The notes below the pieces were generated by a model, which was not told the origin of the DNA, searched no databases, and saw only the letters and a list, made by a program, of their open reading frames with translations. From positions 45,248,329 to 45,312,328 of the forward strand of contig NW_023601212.1 of NCBI RefSeq assembly GCF_014898055.3: a DNA stretch of 64,000 bases, given 5' to 3'. A program made the translations under genes and the position numbers. The DNA comes from Talpa occidentalis. Taxonomy: Eukaryota; Chordata; Mammalia; Eulipotyphla; Talpidae. Below, one piece after another: positions 1-12,498 of the stretch. Positions within the stretch are counted from its first letter, which is position 1. Every line of letters begins with the position of its first letter.

Positions 1-552
1 AGAATAACCACCAGGGTGTGTGTACGTGTGTATGCATATATTTATGTATGTCAATATGTATGTATTTTAAGGAATAGCCTCATGTGATTTTGGAGGTTGG
101 AAAGTTCAAAGTCTTCAGGGTAGTCAGGCAGGCCGGAAACCCACGGAAGAGTTGATGTTGTATTTCAAGTTTGAAGCTGATCTGGCAGCTGAATTCCCTC
201 TACCTTGAAGGAGACCAGTTTTTTTTTTAAATCTTAAGACTTTCAGCTGAATTAATGAGACCCAGATTATGGAAGGAAATGTGTGTTGCTCAAAGTCTAC
301 TGATTTAAATGTTAATTTCATCTAAAAATCAACCTCACAGCAATTCTACAGTAGTATTTGACCAAATATATGGGTAGTATGGACTAGCCAAATTTTCCAG
401 AAAAGTACATAATCCAATTCTCTGAAAACTCAAATGCACTACGAAAACTATCCTCAGAAATGTAGGCTTTGAGTGCATCATGGAACGATTTGAAGGACAG
501 TAACAGTAGATTATTAAAAATTGATATACATGAATTCAGCTTTATTCTGATA
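1..552. other. Intergenic DNA, no gene seen
   Basis: The first 70 bases are a degenerate TG/TATG-rich simple repeat. The rest is AT-rich single-copy-looking sequence. Short open frames on both strands have no recognisable motif or exon boundary and look like chance. Confidence 0.5.
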
Positions 553-821
553 CTTTTTAAAAAAGATTTATGTATTTATGCATACAAGAACTGGGGTACA
601 GGCCAGAAGTGTGGGGGTGAGAGGATTCACCAGAGACAGTGTGGGGAACAGAATAGGCAGATGTACTGAAATACACTGCTGAGGGGAGCAGCAGGTCAGG
701 AGAGGTCTGCTACGCTATGTGCGTTGTTCCCTGGCCGGCTGGGGGATCGAACCCATGCTTCAGTGGCTGCAGATTGCTTCATAGTGCTGCGTCTTAACCC
801 ATTGTGCCACCGGGGAGGCCC
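553..821 (-). mobile_element. tRNA-derived SINE, A-type
   Basis: The head (complement of gggcctccccggtgg) is at the high-coordinate end and the A-rich tail at the low end, so the element is on the minus strand. It is flanked by a perfect 13-base target duplication, ctttattctgata, at 540-552 and 822-834. The head uses the 'gggttaagac' variant rather than 'ggttgagcgc', which I call A-type. The body has the A-type form (ccggccagccaggg-like and cctgtaccccagttcttg-like). Confidence 0.9.
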
Positions 822-834
822 CTTTATTCTGATA

Positions 835-1815
835 TCCTTGTCTATGAAAATTCATGCTTCCTATTTGATTCATCGAATATGATATTTTTAAAAGCTGGAC
901 TTATTTTAGAGAGTCCTTTGTGTCAAATGCTGTGGGTATTTAAAAGAAATGGAGGGCAAAATTAGTTTCTTGAAGTTACTTATATTTTGGGATATCTGAA
1001 GTATGAATATCATATTCAGAAGATTTAATGAATTTACTCATACACATGTGCTGGACTCCAGAGAGGAATCTGATTGAACCCAGGAAATTATCAAGAAATG
1101 ACAGACACAGAATAGAGTTTAAGGGAGGTGGGACCCAGGGGACGCAGGCCTCTCATTCATGCTCAAGCATCCCAAGTGCCCTGTGCAGCTCGTTTTTATT
1201 GATATAAGCAGCCCCCTTCCCTCAGGTTAGTTACTAGACAATGAAGTATTCTCTTAGCATTTGACCTGGTCCGGGCACACATTCACCACCAAAGTTTCAC
1301 ACTATCAGGTTATTCTGTTTCCTTTTCTAATCTAGTCTGTCCCCCAGACATAGTTTCCCAGACACAAGAAAGAATATCCCCATCTGTACAGCCACGACCT
1401 TGATGTCTCCCTTGTCTTAGCGCTGCATGCCTTAGGGGCCTCCAACACATATGGGACAGTAGGACTCCTTTTTCCCCCTTTGGGTACCACACTTTAGAAC
1501 ACAGGGGCATGTGAGACATGGGGTGCCTGAAAAACCTTCCCAAGAGGTCCCACTCGGGGTTTGGACTCAAGCATCTGACCCAGCTCTCTTTATCACTGGA
1601 GAGAGCTGTAAGAGAAAGGACAAGGAGGGGGTGTAGAAGTCTAGGACTCTGCTGCTGAGACTAGGGCTCTAAGCAATGTGAGTGTGGTTAGTATGACCCA
1701 GACATAGGTGTGTCTCAGGGAAAAGCAAGGTAATAGAGGACAGGCATGAACTGTGCTCTTCATTTTCTTCTTGTACTCTTTATTTTCCCTTATCTGACAT
1801 ATTTTCTGTATTTTT
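835..1815. other. Intergenic DNA, nothing recognised
   Basis: No exon, repeat family or RNA gene is recognised. Minus-strand open frames at 1310-1570 and 1641-1829 have no supporting motif. Confidence 0.4.
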
Positions 1816-1925
1816 GTAGTGCCAGGCACTGCACTAACTTTTATTAGTCCCCAAATCTACAAACACAGTGAAATTCACTCTATTATTATTATAATTGTAC
1901 CCATTTTCACTTGGGGAAATTGTGA
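1816..1925 (+). repeat. MIR fragment
   Basis: The stretch from gtgccaggcactgcacta through the tattattat run to cccattttcacttggggaaa follows the core and 3' part of the ancient mammalian SINE MIR, in order and spacing. It is diverged, as expected for MIR. Confidence 0.65.
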
Positions 1926-2812
1926 TCAAAAGAAAGGGTATTCCCAAATCCAGGTAGCCATCAACTGGGGATTGGGATACAGGCTTGGATATGTCAAACT
2001 CCAATCCATTCTCCTGCAGGTGTCTCTGTCCTTGCATAGTATTGAAATGGCAGTACCACCTGGAAAGGGAATTCATCTTTGCCTTTGCTGAGGAGAAAGA
2101 TCCTGTAAAGTCATATAAATATGAAAAGATTGTCACAGGGTTCATAGTTCACAGGATTTTATGACAGACCCTAATAGCTAGAATGGTGTACCTGTGAGTT
2201 AGATGCCCTTCCTTCTCACTGTAGAGGTTTTCATACCACAAAGCCTACTGCTGTGAGTGAATCATTTCTCAGAACTGGACTGGATGATAAAGGGGAAAGA
2301 CTGCCTTTAGTGCACTGTAGGGATCTGGTTTCCTACAGTGTTTGGACCTTCTGATCACAGTGTCTGTCCCCAGAGCTGCAGCCTGTGCTCAGTGGTGTCC
2401 CTCTGAATTCCACATGTGTCAGTGCCACCGCCTGTCATTGCCTTCTGGGATTCAGTTCTTTGTCTGGAGAGATCATCACCAACCCCTCGGAGAGTTGTGA
2501 TAGTACAGAGAGATGAGGGGTGTTGGAGGGGTATATGTGATTGTGGGGGATTATTTTGTAGTCTCCTGAGCCTCATCCCTGATAGCTTCATGGAAGCACC
2601 TTGTCAAGGATAGAAGACAGGGGTCAGGGCAGGGGTATTAGGGAAAACGGGCAGTCAGGTTCATGATCAGTGGGGAGAGTGATCAGAGCTTACCCAGTGG
2701 TGCTATGTGGGTTCCCAGTCTGATTCTGTTACTGACTGACTGTCTGATATTTAGGAAATTATTTCTCTTCTCTCTTTCTGATTTTGATGTCTGTACATTG
2801 TTTGTGGGGATT
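1926..2812. other. Intergenic DNA, nothing recognised
   Basis: Mixed-composition DNA with no recognised gene. Open frames at 2355-2613 on both strands overlap each other and show no protein family signature. Confidence 0.4.
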
Positions 2813-3616
2813 CCACTTAGGAAGCAAGACTTTCTGTGAGTCAGTCTTGTTGTCCTCATTGAAAATACTTTGAAATCAATACCTGAATTGGGTTGCAATT
2901 CATCAAATTCAATGACAACTCAATGCAATAGGAAAGGGAAAACAAACAAGTACATGGCCTTCAAAGTATGCCACAAAGTAGTCATTATTTGAAGACGGCA
3001 TAAATGTCTATCAAGGAAACTTCAGAGTTTAATAAAAGACATTGAGTGTCATTGGGGTGCCTATGGCAATAGCATTCAAAATCAATATTTCTCCAGTCAA
3101 AAGAAAAAGTAATTTTAAATTCAATAGGAAAATGTGTAAATATTTAAAAAAAAATCTCAAAAATACCTAGGAATAATTCTACAAGAAATGTATGAAACTC
3201 TCTAGGAGAAAACCATAAAGTATAACTGAAAGAAATCATAATATACATAAAAAGATGGGTAAATTTTAATAAGGAATCTGTTACTTCCAAATTAACCTAC
3301 ACAGTTAGTGAGTTACAAAGTCACAAGACATTTTTAATGAAATTAATATCTAGTGATAAAGTTTATATGAAAGAAACAATGTGAAAGTAAAGACAACATA
3401 GTTGTAAAGAGCAAGTGTTCACAATTGCCTGCCTCTTACCCTCTGCTAGTTATGATCAAAAGTATACAGTCCTTTTTTTTTTTTTTGCTACAGTTCCCTG
3501 AACTAGACTTTCCCTCAAGCCTGAACAAACACAGAAAAAGAGGACCATTTCCCTCATAGGCATCTTTTGGGAATTGGCTGATTTCCAGACTATTTCCCTG
3601 TCAGAAACCATCATTT
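2813..3616 (+). repeat. Left arm of an inverted duplication, containing old L1 ORF2 DNA
   Basis: This segment reappears in reverse complement at 8326-8836 plus 10201-10465. Compared by eye, 72 of 76 bases match at 3541-3616. Much of the arm reads like an old, decayed L1 ORF2 (for example the stretch around 3180-3420). The distal part (about 3430-3616) does not look like L1, so the arms are a real duplication and not two chance L1 copies. The left arm keeps the uninterrupted sequence at about 3085-3105, where the right arm has an L1 insertion. Confidence 0.8.
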
Positions 3617-3744
3617 ATTTCCCCTTATTTATTCAGCATGCTTTCCAAAGACTCTGAGTTTCTCTCTGTCTCCTCCTCAAATTTCTGTCTCTGTAAGTTG
3701 ATTTGTTGATGTCTTAATCCTTTGTGACATTATATAGAGATAGG

Positions 3745-4050
3745 GATTTTTAGGAGTAAAATTTAAATGAGGTCAGAAGGATGGGGCCTTTAATCCCATA
3801 AGATTGATGTTGTTAAAGAAGGAAGAAAATCTCCCTATTTCTCTGCATGCAGATGAAAGTCCATGTGAGGAAATAGTGAGAAGCAGCCATCTTCAGCCAA
3901 GAGAGGAGCCTCACCATCAACCAACTCTGCTGTATTCTTGACCTTGGAAATCTGGCCTCCGGAATGATGAGAAAGTAAATTTCTGCTGTTTAAGCTGCCC
4001 GATCTGTAGTATTTTGCAATAGCAGGTCTAGTAAGCAACAACAACAAAAA
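3745..4050 (+). repeat. MaLR (MLT1-type) LTR fragment
   Basis: The 3' portion has the MLT1 order: a block like 'catgtgaggaaatagtgagaag', then 'gaccttggaaatctggcctcc', then a polyadenylation region and 'gtttaagctgcccgatctgt'. It is old and heavily diverged. MaLR LTRs are non-autonomous ERVL relatives. Confidence 0.7.
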
Positions 4051-4281
4051 AAATGTGGACATATAGTAAATAAAGATATATAAAAAATGCAGACAAGAAA
4101 AATCAACATAATTCCACAACACAATTCACAACTGTCTTGTCTCTTACATGCCGCCAGTCTTGATCAAAAGTAGTTAGTTTTTATGTTATTGGACAATTTA
4201 GGAGGTATTTTTCCTTCATTAAAAAACATAGCAGGAATGTTTTCCTTTATCAATAAATATGAATCTAGGATTATTTTGAGT

Positions 4282-4549
4282 TTTTTTTTAAAGATTTATT
4301 TATTAGCACTGAGTACAGTCAGAAGCGCGGGAGGGTGAGAGAATTCACCAGAGTCAGAGCCGGGAGCAGAGCAGGCAGAAGGACCGAAGTACACTGCTGA
4401 GGGGAGCAGTGGGCGGCAGGAGAGTTCTGCGCGCCATGTGGGACCCTCCTCCGGTTACCGGGGAGCTGCTGGGGATTGAACCGGCGCTGCAGAGGCTGCA
4501 GGCAGCTTTGCAACACAGAGCTCAACCGCTGCGCCACCGGAGAGGCCCA
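4282..4549 (-). mobile_element. tRNA-derived SINE, B-type
   Basis: The head is at the high end and the tail at the low end. A 10-base target duplication, tattttgagt, lies at 4272-4281 and 4550-4559. The head has the 'gcagcggttgagc' form with a good B box, and the element is little diverged from the other B-type copies in the window. Confidence 0.9.
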
Positions 4550-4705
4550 TATTTTGAGTATTTTTCAAGGAAAAAAAACACATTCAAGTGGGTTTAGGTT
4601 GGGGTAGCATGTGAGAGATCTTTGTGATGATGGAATATTTTATCTTGATTAGAGTGACAGTTAAAGGAATCTACAAATGTAATAAAATGACACACAACCC
4701 TATAC

Positions 4706-7700
4706 ATTGTTTTTTTTTTTAATAATAAATTTTATTTTTATAATCCCATTACAATTGCAGCCCCCCCATTCTGACCCCAATCCTTCCCTCCCACCCCGCC
4801 CCCTAAAAGTGTCTCTGGTTCGTAGTTTTTTGTTGATTTTGATTTTCACTTTCTTATAGTTATTCGTTTTCCTGTTCCCTTATTTAAGTTTTCTAGATTC
4901 CTGCTATGAGTGAGACCATCCGGTATTTTTTCTTTCTTTTGGCTTATTTCGCTGAGCATGATCCCTTCCAGTGCCATCCATGTTGCTGCAAATTGCATGT
5001 GTTTATCTTTTTTGAATGCTGAGTAATATTCCATGGTATATATGTACCACATCTTCTTGATCCAGTCATCTATTTTTGGGCATTTGGGTTGTTTCCAAAG
5101 CTTAGCTATTGTAAACAGTGCTGCTATAAACATAGGGGTGCAGGTGTTCTTTGGAATTGATGTTTCTGTGTCCTTTGGGTAAAGACCTAGGAGTGGAATT
5201 GCTGGATCCTATGGAAGCTCTATGTTTAGTAGGTCCAGAAAATCTCCACAGCTCTCATAGTGGTTGGACCAGTTTGCACTCCCACCAACAGTGCACAAGA
5301 GTTCCTTTTTCTCCACACCCTCGCCAACATTTGTTGTTGCTAGTTTTTTTAATATGTGCCATTCTCACTGGTATAAGATGGTATTCATGGTAGTTTTGAT
5401 TTGCATTTCCCTGATGACAAGTGATGTTGAACATTTTTTCATATGCCTGTTGGCCATTTGCATTTCCTCTTCAGAGAAGTTTTCTTTAGCTCTTCTTCTG
5501 CCCATTTTTTGACTGGATTCTTTACTTTGTTGTTGTTAAGTCTCATCAGCTCTTTTGCAGATTTTTGTGATCAGTCCTTTATCATTAGTGTTGGGTGCAA
5601 AAATGTTCTCCAGTTGGTGGGTTTCTCTTTGTTTTTGTTATTGTCTCTTTTTGCTGTGCAGAAGCTCTTTAATTTGATGTAGTCCCAGCTGTTTATCTTC
5701 GCCTTCACTATCACTGCTTTGGGTGATGTGTCTGTAAAGATGTCTTGATGTGCAAATCACGTAGTGTTTCTCGCTATTATTCCTTCTATATATTTTATGG
5801 TTTCAGGTCTTATGTCTAGTTCTTTAATCCATTTTGAGTTGATTTTTGTGTATGGTGTGAGGTAGTGGTCAAGCTTCATTCTTTTGCATGTAGCGACCCG
5901 TTTTTCCAGCACCATTTATTGAACAAACTTTCTTGCTCCAATGCATAGTCTTTGCTCCTTTGTCAAAGATTAGTTGACCATAAATCTGTGGGTTTATTTC
6001 TGGATTTTCTATTCGATTCCATTGGTCTGTATGTCTGTTCTTGTTCCAATACCATGCAGTTTTGATGATTATGGCTTTGTAGTAGAGTTTGAAGTCTGGG
6101 AGTGTGATGCCTTCCAATTTCCTTCTTTTTTTTCAGGAGAGCTTTGGCTATTTGGGGGTTTTGTGTGATTCCATATGAATTTCATCAATAATTGTTCTAT
6201 TTCTTTGAAGAATGACATTTGAATTTTTGATTGGAATAGCATTGAATCGTGTATATGCTTTTGGAAGGATGGCCATTTTAATAATGTTTATACTTCCAAT
6301 CCATGAGCAGGGATGTCTTTCCATTTTCTTGGTGTCTTCTTCTATTTCTTTTAACAGTGTTTTATAGTTTTCTTTGTATAGGTTCCTTTACCTCTTTTGT
6401 TAGATTTATTCCCAAATATTTTTGATTTTTTTTTGTTTCAATAAAAAAAGGGATGGTTTTTTTGATTTCTTCTTCTTCAGATTTATTGTTTGTGTATAGG
6501 AAGGCTACTGACTTTTGCGTGTTGATTTTGTATCCTGCCACTTTACTGAACTGATTGATGGTTATGAATTAGTTTTTCTGTGGAGATTTTGGGGTTCTCT
6601 ATGTATATTATATATCATCTGCAAATAGTGGTAGTTTGACTTCTTCTTTTCCTATTTGGATTCCTTGGATGTCTTTCTCTTGTCTAATTGCTCTGGCTAG
6701 GACTTCCAGTATTATATTGAAAAGCAGTGGTGAGAGTGGACATCCTTGTCTTGTTCCAGATCTTAATGGAATTGCTTTCAGCTTTTCACCATTGAGAATG
6801 ATACTTGATGTTGGCTTGTCATAGATGGCCTTTATGATGTTGAGGTATGTTCTTGTATATCCCAAGAATTTTCAAGGGCTTTTATCATGAATGGGTGTTG
6901 CACTTTTGTCGAAAGCTTTCTCAGCATCTATTGATATTATCATATGGTTTTTATATTTCTTTTTGTGATGTGTTGGATACGTTGATTGATTTTCGGATGT
7001 TAAACATCCTTGTGTCCCTGGAATGAATCCTACTTTGGCCGTGGTGAATTATCTTATGGATGCATTGTTGGATTCTGATAGCTAAAATTTTATTGAGGAT
7101 TTTGCATCAGTGTTCATTAGGGAGATTGGCCTGTAGTTTTCCTTTTTGTGTGTCCCTTGTTTGGTTTTGGTATTAGTGTAATGTTGGCTTCATAGAACGT
7201 GTTTGGTATTGTCCCTTCCTTCTCAATTTTTTGGAAGAGTTTGTGAAGGATAGGCACTAATTCGTCTCTGAATGTTTGGTAGAATTCATTTGTAAATCCA
7301 TCAGGTCCTGGGCTTTGTTTTTGGGAGTTTTTGATTACCATTTCAATTTGCTGCTTGTAATGGTCTGTTTAGGTGTTTATTTCTTCTTTATCTAGCTTTG
7401 GGTGATTGTAGAGTTGTAGGAATTTGTCCATCTCCTCTAGATTGTTAAACTTGTTTCCATATAACTGTTCATAGTAGTTACTGATTATTCTTTTGATTTT
7501 CTGCTGTGTCCGTTGTGATTCTCCTCTTTCATTGATGATCCTGTGTATTTGTGCTTTCTCCCTTTTTTTCCTTTTGAGCCTGGCTAGGGTTTGTCTATTA
7601 TATTGATTTTTTCAAAGAACCAGCTCTTGGTTTCATTGATCTTTTTGGATTGTTTTTTTAGTTTCAATTTCATATTATTTCTGCTTTGTTTTATTATTTT

Positions 7701-8225
7701 TCTTTCTTCTACTGGTTTTGGGGTTTTTTGTTGTTCTTTTTCTAGATCTTGAGCTTCGAGATTAGGTTGTTTCTTTGAGTTCTTTTTTTCTTGATGTGAG
7801 CTTCTATTGCTATAATATTTTTCTCTTATTACTGCTTTGCTGCATCCCATTTATTTAGGATATTGGTGTCCTCCTTGTCGTTCAATTCAAGAAATTTTTT
7901 TTCTTCTTTGATTCCTCATTAGTCCAGTGGTCTTCCAGTAGTGTGGTTTTTAATCTCCATGAGGTAGGAAAGTTCCTGCCTTCTTTTTATGGTTTATTTC
8001 TAGTTTGATGCCTTCATGGTCAGAAAAGATGGTTGATATGATTTCAATCTTGGTGTATCTGTTGATGTTTGTCTTGTGCCCAGTATGTGATCGATCCTGG
8101 AGAATGATCCGTGTGCGCTTGAGAAAAATGTGTACTCCGTTTTTGGGGTTTAGTGTTCTATAGATGTCTGTTAAGCCCAAATGCTCTAGGTCCTTATTTA
8201 GAGCTTTGGTTTCTTTACTTATTTT
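4706..8225 (-). mobile_element. LINE-1, 5' part lost in assembly gap
   Basis: A minus-strand L1 begins with its 3' tail and a G-rich 3' UTR near 4760-4810. It continues through the ORF2 C-terminal domain, reverse transcriptase (FADD-type active-site segment near 6608-6640) and into the endonuclease region at about 7950-8180. It stops at the 100-N gap. Compared with the copy at 13126-19378 it carries many single-base indels, so ORF2 is broken into short frames (for example 6608-6865, 7117-7341 and 7950-8180). It is therefore non-coding. Confidence 0.9.
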
Positions 8226-8325
8226 NNNNNNNNNNNNNNNNNNNNNNNNNNNNNNNNNNNNNNNNNNNNNNNNNNNNNNNNNNNNNNNNNNNNNNNNNNN
8301 NNNNNNNNNNNNNNNNNNNNNNNNN
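8226..8325. other. Assembly gap of 100 N
   Basis: Exactly 100 N bases, the usual placeholder for a gap of unknown size. The left edge lies inside L1 and the right edge coincides with the inner end of the right arm of the inverted duplication. Confidence 0.98.
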
Positions 8326-10465
8326 AAATGATGGTTTCTGACAGGGAAATAGTCTGGAAATCAGCCAGTTCCCAGAAGAAGCCTATGAAGGAAATGGTCC
8401 TCTTTTTCTGTGTTTGTTCAGGGAACTGTAGCAAAAAAGACTGGCTACTTCTGATCATAATAGCAGAGGGTAAGAGGCAGGTGATTGTGAACACTTGCTC
8501 TTTACAACTATGTTGTCTTTACTTCCACATTGTTTCTTTCATATAAACTTTATCACTAGTTATTAATTTCATTAAAAATGTCTTGTGACTTTGTAACTCA
8601 CTGACTGTGTAGGTTAATTTGGAGGTAACAGATTCCTTATTAAAATTTACCCATCTATATAACTCTTTATGTATATTATGTTTCTTTCAGTTATACTTTA
8701 TGGTTTTTTCCTGGAGAGTTTCACACATTTCTTGTAGAATTATTCCTAGGTATATGAGATTTTTTTAAATATTTACACATTTTCCTATTGTATTTTAAAA
8801 TTACTTTTTCTTTTGACTGGAGAAACATTGATTTTGCTGTGTTTTTTTTAATATTTTTTTTATTTTTATATTTCCCACACAATTGCGACCACCTGATTTT
8901 GACCCCCATCCCTCCCCTCCCGCCCCCGCCCCCCTAAAAGTGTCTCTGGTTCAAAGTTTTTTGTTGATTTTGATTTTTACTTTCTTATAGTTATTCTTTT
9001 TCCTGGTCCCTTATTTAAGTTTTCTAGATTCCTGCTATGAGTGAGACCATCTGTATTTTTTCTTTTTCTTTTGGCTTATTTCGCTGAGCATGATCCCTTC
9101 CTACTCCATCCATGTTGCTGCAAATTGCATGTGTATACTGAGTAATATTGCATGTGAATGCTGAGTAATATTCCATGGTGTATATGTACCACATCTTCTT
9201 GATCCAGTCATATATTTTTGGGCATTTGGGTTGTTTCCAAAGCTTAGCTATTGTAAATGGTGCTGCTATAAACATAGGGGCGCAGGTGCGCTTTGGAATT
9301 GATGTTTCTGTGTCCTTTGGGTAAATGCCTAGGAGCGGAATTGCTGGATCCTATGCTGGATCCTATGTTTAGTAGGTCAAGAAATCTCCACACAGCTCTC
9401 CATAGTGGTTGGACCAGTTTGTACTCCCACCAGCAGTGCAGGAGAGTTCCTTTTTCTCCACAACCTCGCCAACATTTGTTGTTGCTGGTTTTTTTAATAT
9501 GTGCCATTCTCACTGGTGTAAGATGGTATCTCATGGTAGTTTTGATTTGCATTTCCCTGATTGCAAGTGATGTTGAACATTTTTTCATATGCCTGTTGGC
9601 CATTTGCATTTCCTCTTCAGAGAAGTTTCTTCTTAGCTCTTCTGCCCGTTTTTTGACTGGATTATTTTCTTTGTTGTTGTTGAGTCTCATCAGCTCTTTG
9701 CAGATTTTTGTGATCAGTCCTTTATCATTAGTGTTGGGTGCAAAAAATGTTCTCCCAGTCGGTGGGGTTTCTCTTTGTTTTTGTTATTGTCTCTTACTGT
9801 GCAGAAGCTCTTTAATTTGATGTAGTCCCAGCCGTTGATCTTTGCCTTCACTATCACTGCTTTGGGTGATGTGTCTGTAAAGATGTCTTTGATGTGAATA
9901 TCACGTAGTGTTTCACCTCTATTTCCTTCTATGTATTTTATGGTTTCAGGTCTTATGTCTAGTTCTTTAATCCATTTTGAGTTGATTTTTGTGTATGGTG
10001 TGAGGTAGTGGTCAAGCTTCATTCTTTTGCATGTAGCGACCCAGTTTTCCCAGCACCATTTATTGAACAAACTTTCTTTGCTCCAATGCATAGTCTTTGC
10101 TCCTTTGTCAAAGATTAGTTGACCATAAATCTGTGGGTTTATTTCTGGATTTTCTATTTGATTCCATTGGTCTGTATGTCTGTGAGAAACATTGATTTTG
10201 AATGCTGATTGCCACAGGCACCCCAATGACACTCAATGTCTTTTATTAAACTCTCTGAAGTTTCCTTGATAGACATTTATGCCATCTGCAAATAATGATT
10301 ACTTTGTGGCATACTTTGAAGGGCATGTACTTGTTTGTTTTCCCTTTCCTATTGCATTGGGTTGGCATTGAATTTGATGAATTGCAAACCAATTCAGGTA
10401 TTGATTTCAAAGTATTTTCAATGAGGACAAGATTTATTCACAGAAAGTCTTGCTTCCTAAGGGGA
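8326..10465 (-). repeat. Right arm of the inverted duplication, interrupted by L1
   Basis: Bases 8326-8836 and 10201-10465 are the reverse complement of the left arm at 2813-3616. With the L1 insertion removed the arm is about 776 bases, against 804 on the left. Homology on the outer side stops at about 10463, after 'cttcctaag'. The inner end is cut by the gap, so the true extent is unknown. Confidence 0.8.
8837..10183 (-). mobile_element. 5'-truncated LINE-1 inside the duplication arm
   Basis: A 1.35-kb minus-strand L1 with 3' tail, G-rich 3' UTR (about 8900-8940) and the ORF2 C-terminus. It is flanked by a perfect 17-base target duplication, gagaaacattgattttg, at 8820-8836 and 10184-10200. 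The ORF2 remnant is split by small indels (frames at 9244-9690 and 9714-10232) and is not functional. The left arm of the duplication preserves the empty site. Confidence 0.92.
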
Positions 10466-11049
10466 AAAAAAGGCCTAGTGATAATGATCAGAATCAGCAA
10501 TCTCACAAAATATACCAAATGTTGTGGGCAAAGCACAAGTTAAGAACTAGAGTGGAAACTGTAGGCAGATCCAAAATGGTGTCAATTCCTGCTTACTTCC
10601 CAGAGGACCCTCCAGGTTAACCAAGGGAAAACTGCCCCCAGAGAATCCCATAGCTTGGAGTAGCACTGTAACAACTCTTGGATATCAGAGACCAGGTAGA
10701 ATACACTGTGAGAAGTACCTTCACCTGTCCAACCCAAAAATGGGCCCAGAGACCTTGAGGAAGTGAGACCCTCTAATCAGCGACTTTGCAAGGGGGGGCT
10801 ACCAAAGCATTAGATAATCTGGCACACTACTACACATTTTATTTAATCATATAACCTAGTGCTCAAGTTCCTGCCCCTTTTCCTCATTGGCTGAGTTCTG
10901 AGGGCACATAAGTTCTTTGTTGTAATCAGTAACATACATAAAGACACTTTTTGTTCCTTTTGGGGTCATCTGGCCTGATCTATGGTAACTCAGTGAAACT
11001 TTGCTTGGTTTTAATTTTCTATCTTACTTTGAAAATCAGATATACAGTC
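10466..11049. other. Unassigned DNA next to the retroviral pol fragment
   Basis: No coding signal. The segment carries ATTGG (10885-10895) and a T-rich end and could be an old LTR, but I could not match it to a family or find its partner. Retroviral pol homology on the minus strand stops abruptly near 11050. Confidence 0.35.
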
Positions 11050-12018
11050 GGGCTCTGCATTCTTTGTGGTAACAACATCTGTAGTTAACTGTTTACATAC
11101 ATTTGGGGCATCTGCTGAGGCTAAAGGATGTAAGGGTATTTGTCCATTTTACTTGCAGATAGAAAACTGGCTTGGGGCAAGGCCAATGCTGAAGCCTGTA
11201 ATAGGCATTTCTGAGGGGAGTTTAAAGCTGCTTTGGCCTCTGGCTCCCAGGGGATGAGCTCTTTTTTCAGGGAAGCCCCTTTAAGCAATTGGTAAAGCAA
11301 CCGTGCCCACAGGCTAAACCACAGGATCCATAAATATGCAAAAGCCAACCAGCCCCAAGAACAATCTTAGTTCTCTTATGATCCTAGGGAGGGGATGGTG
11401 GACAATAAGCTCTATTCAGAGGAGCCCAAGGCCCTTCTACCCCCAGAAAGTAGGAGTCCCAGATATTTGACCTGGGCCTTGGCAATCTGAGCTTTATCCC
11501 TGGAGACCTTGTAACCAACAGCTGCCAAAGGGTCAAGGTGTCTGGATGTGATTTCTTGGCACTGACTCTCACAAGGAGCACACACCAGGAGGTCATCCAC
11601 ATACTGTATTATGTGACCTTGGTGCTATGAACTCACTGTTTTAGATCACTTGCCAGTGCCTGTCCAAAAAGGTGGAGACTGTCCCTGAATCCTTGGGAAA
11701 GTACTGTCCATATTAATTGGGGATGGGTCCCCAAAGGGTCTTCAAAGGCAAAAAAGAAACTGAGAGTCAGGATGAAGGGGAATATAAAAGAAAGCATCCT
11801 TTAGGTCAAGAATTGAGAAGAAAGTGGAGTTGCCCAAGATCTGTGCCAGTAGGGTGTAAGGATTTGGCACCACTGGATGGTGGGCACAACCACCTAGTTG
11901 ACTAGGCATAAATCCTGCACCAGCCTCCAAGATCCATCTGGCTTATGAACCCCCAATATGGGTGAGTTGCAGGGGCTGGTATGCAGAACCACCAGACCCT
12001 GTCTTTGGAGGTTAGTAA
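11050..12018 (-). pseudogene. Endogenous retrovirus pol (reverse transcriptase) remnant
   Basis: Minus-strand gammaretrovirus-like (class I) reverse transcriptase in several frames. The fingers/palm block lies in the frame at 11742-11930. The YVDD catalytic motif is intact at 11592-11603. A thumb/connection block lies at 11121-11348. Frameshifts separate these blocks. RNase H, integrase and env are missing, because homology ends near 11050. It follows the pro remnant directly, in the expected 5'-to-3' order on the minus strand. Confidence 0.85.
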
Positions 12019-12498
12019 TTATGGGATCAGTTCCTCCCGGGTTGCTGGCCAGAGACAGTACTGTCTCTGGCAGGGATAAATCACACCAGGTTTCAGAAAG
12101 ACTTTAACAGGGGCACAATTTACCACCTGTCCAACTTTAAAGCCATCAGACCAAACCTCAGGGTTGATTTCTGAGACCAGGTTTGCAATTAGAACAGACT
12201 CCTGGTGAGTAAGGACCTGGAGGGAGGCTCTTATCCTGACCAATACATCTCTGCCCAACAAGGGCATCAGGCATTCTGGGATCACTAGAAAGGCATGCAA
12301 AAAGTAAAAGTCATCCCATGAGCATCCCAGGAATGGGAAATGATATCGAGTTAGAGATTTGCCAGCGACGCCCTTAATGCGCACTCCCCGATCTATAAGC
12401 CAAAGGGGACAGTGGTAGATTACAGATAACATAGCCCCAATACCAAGCAGGAATTCTATTGGTTGGCCCTCGATAAGAAGTGTCACCCTCAGCTCCAT
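12019..12498 (-). pseudogene. Endogenous retrovirus protease remnant
   Basis: An open frame of 159 codons with the layout of a retroviral aspartic protease followed by the start of pol: a strand ending in F-L-L, then the active-site triplet, then a downstream L-L-G-R-D block. The catalytic D-T/S-G triplet reads G-I-G, so the enzyme is dead. It lies between the gag zinc knuckle and reverse transcriptase. Confidence 0.8.

Noticed and set aside
553..821. tRNA gene suggested by A and B box motifs in each SINE
   Set aside because: The motifs belong to repeated elements with A tails and target duplications, without a full cloverleaf, so they are SINE promoters and not tRNA genes.
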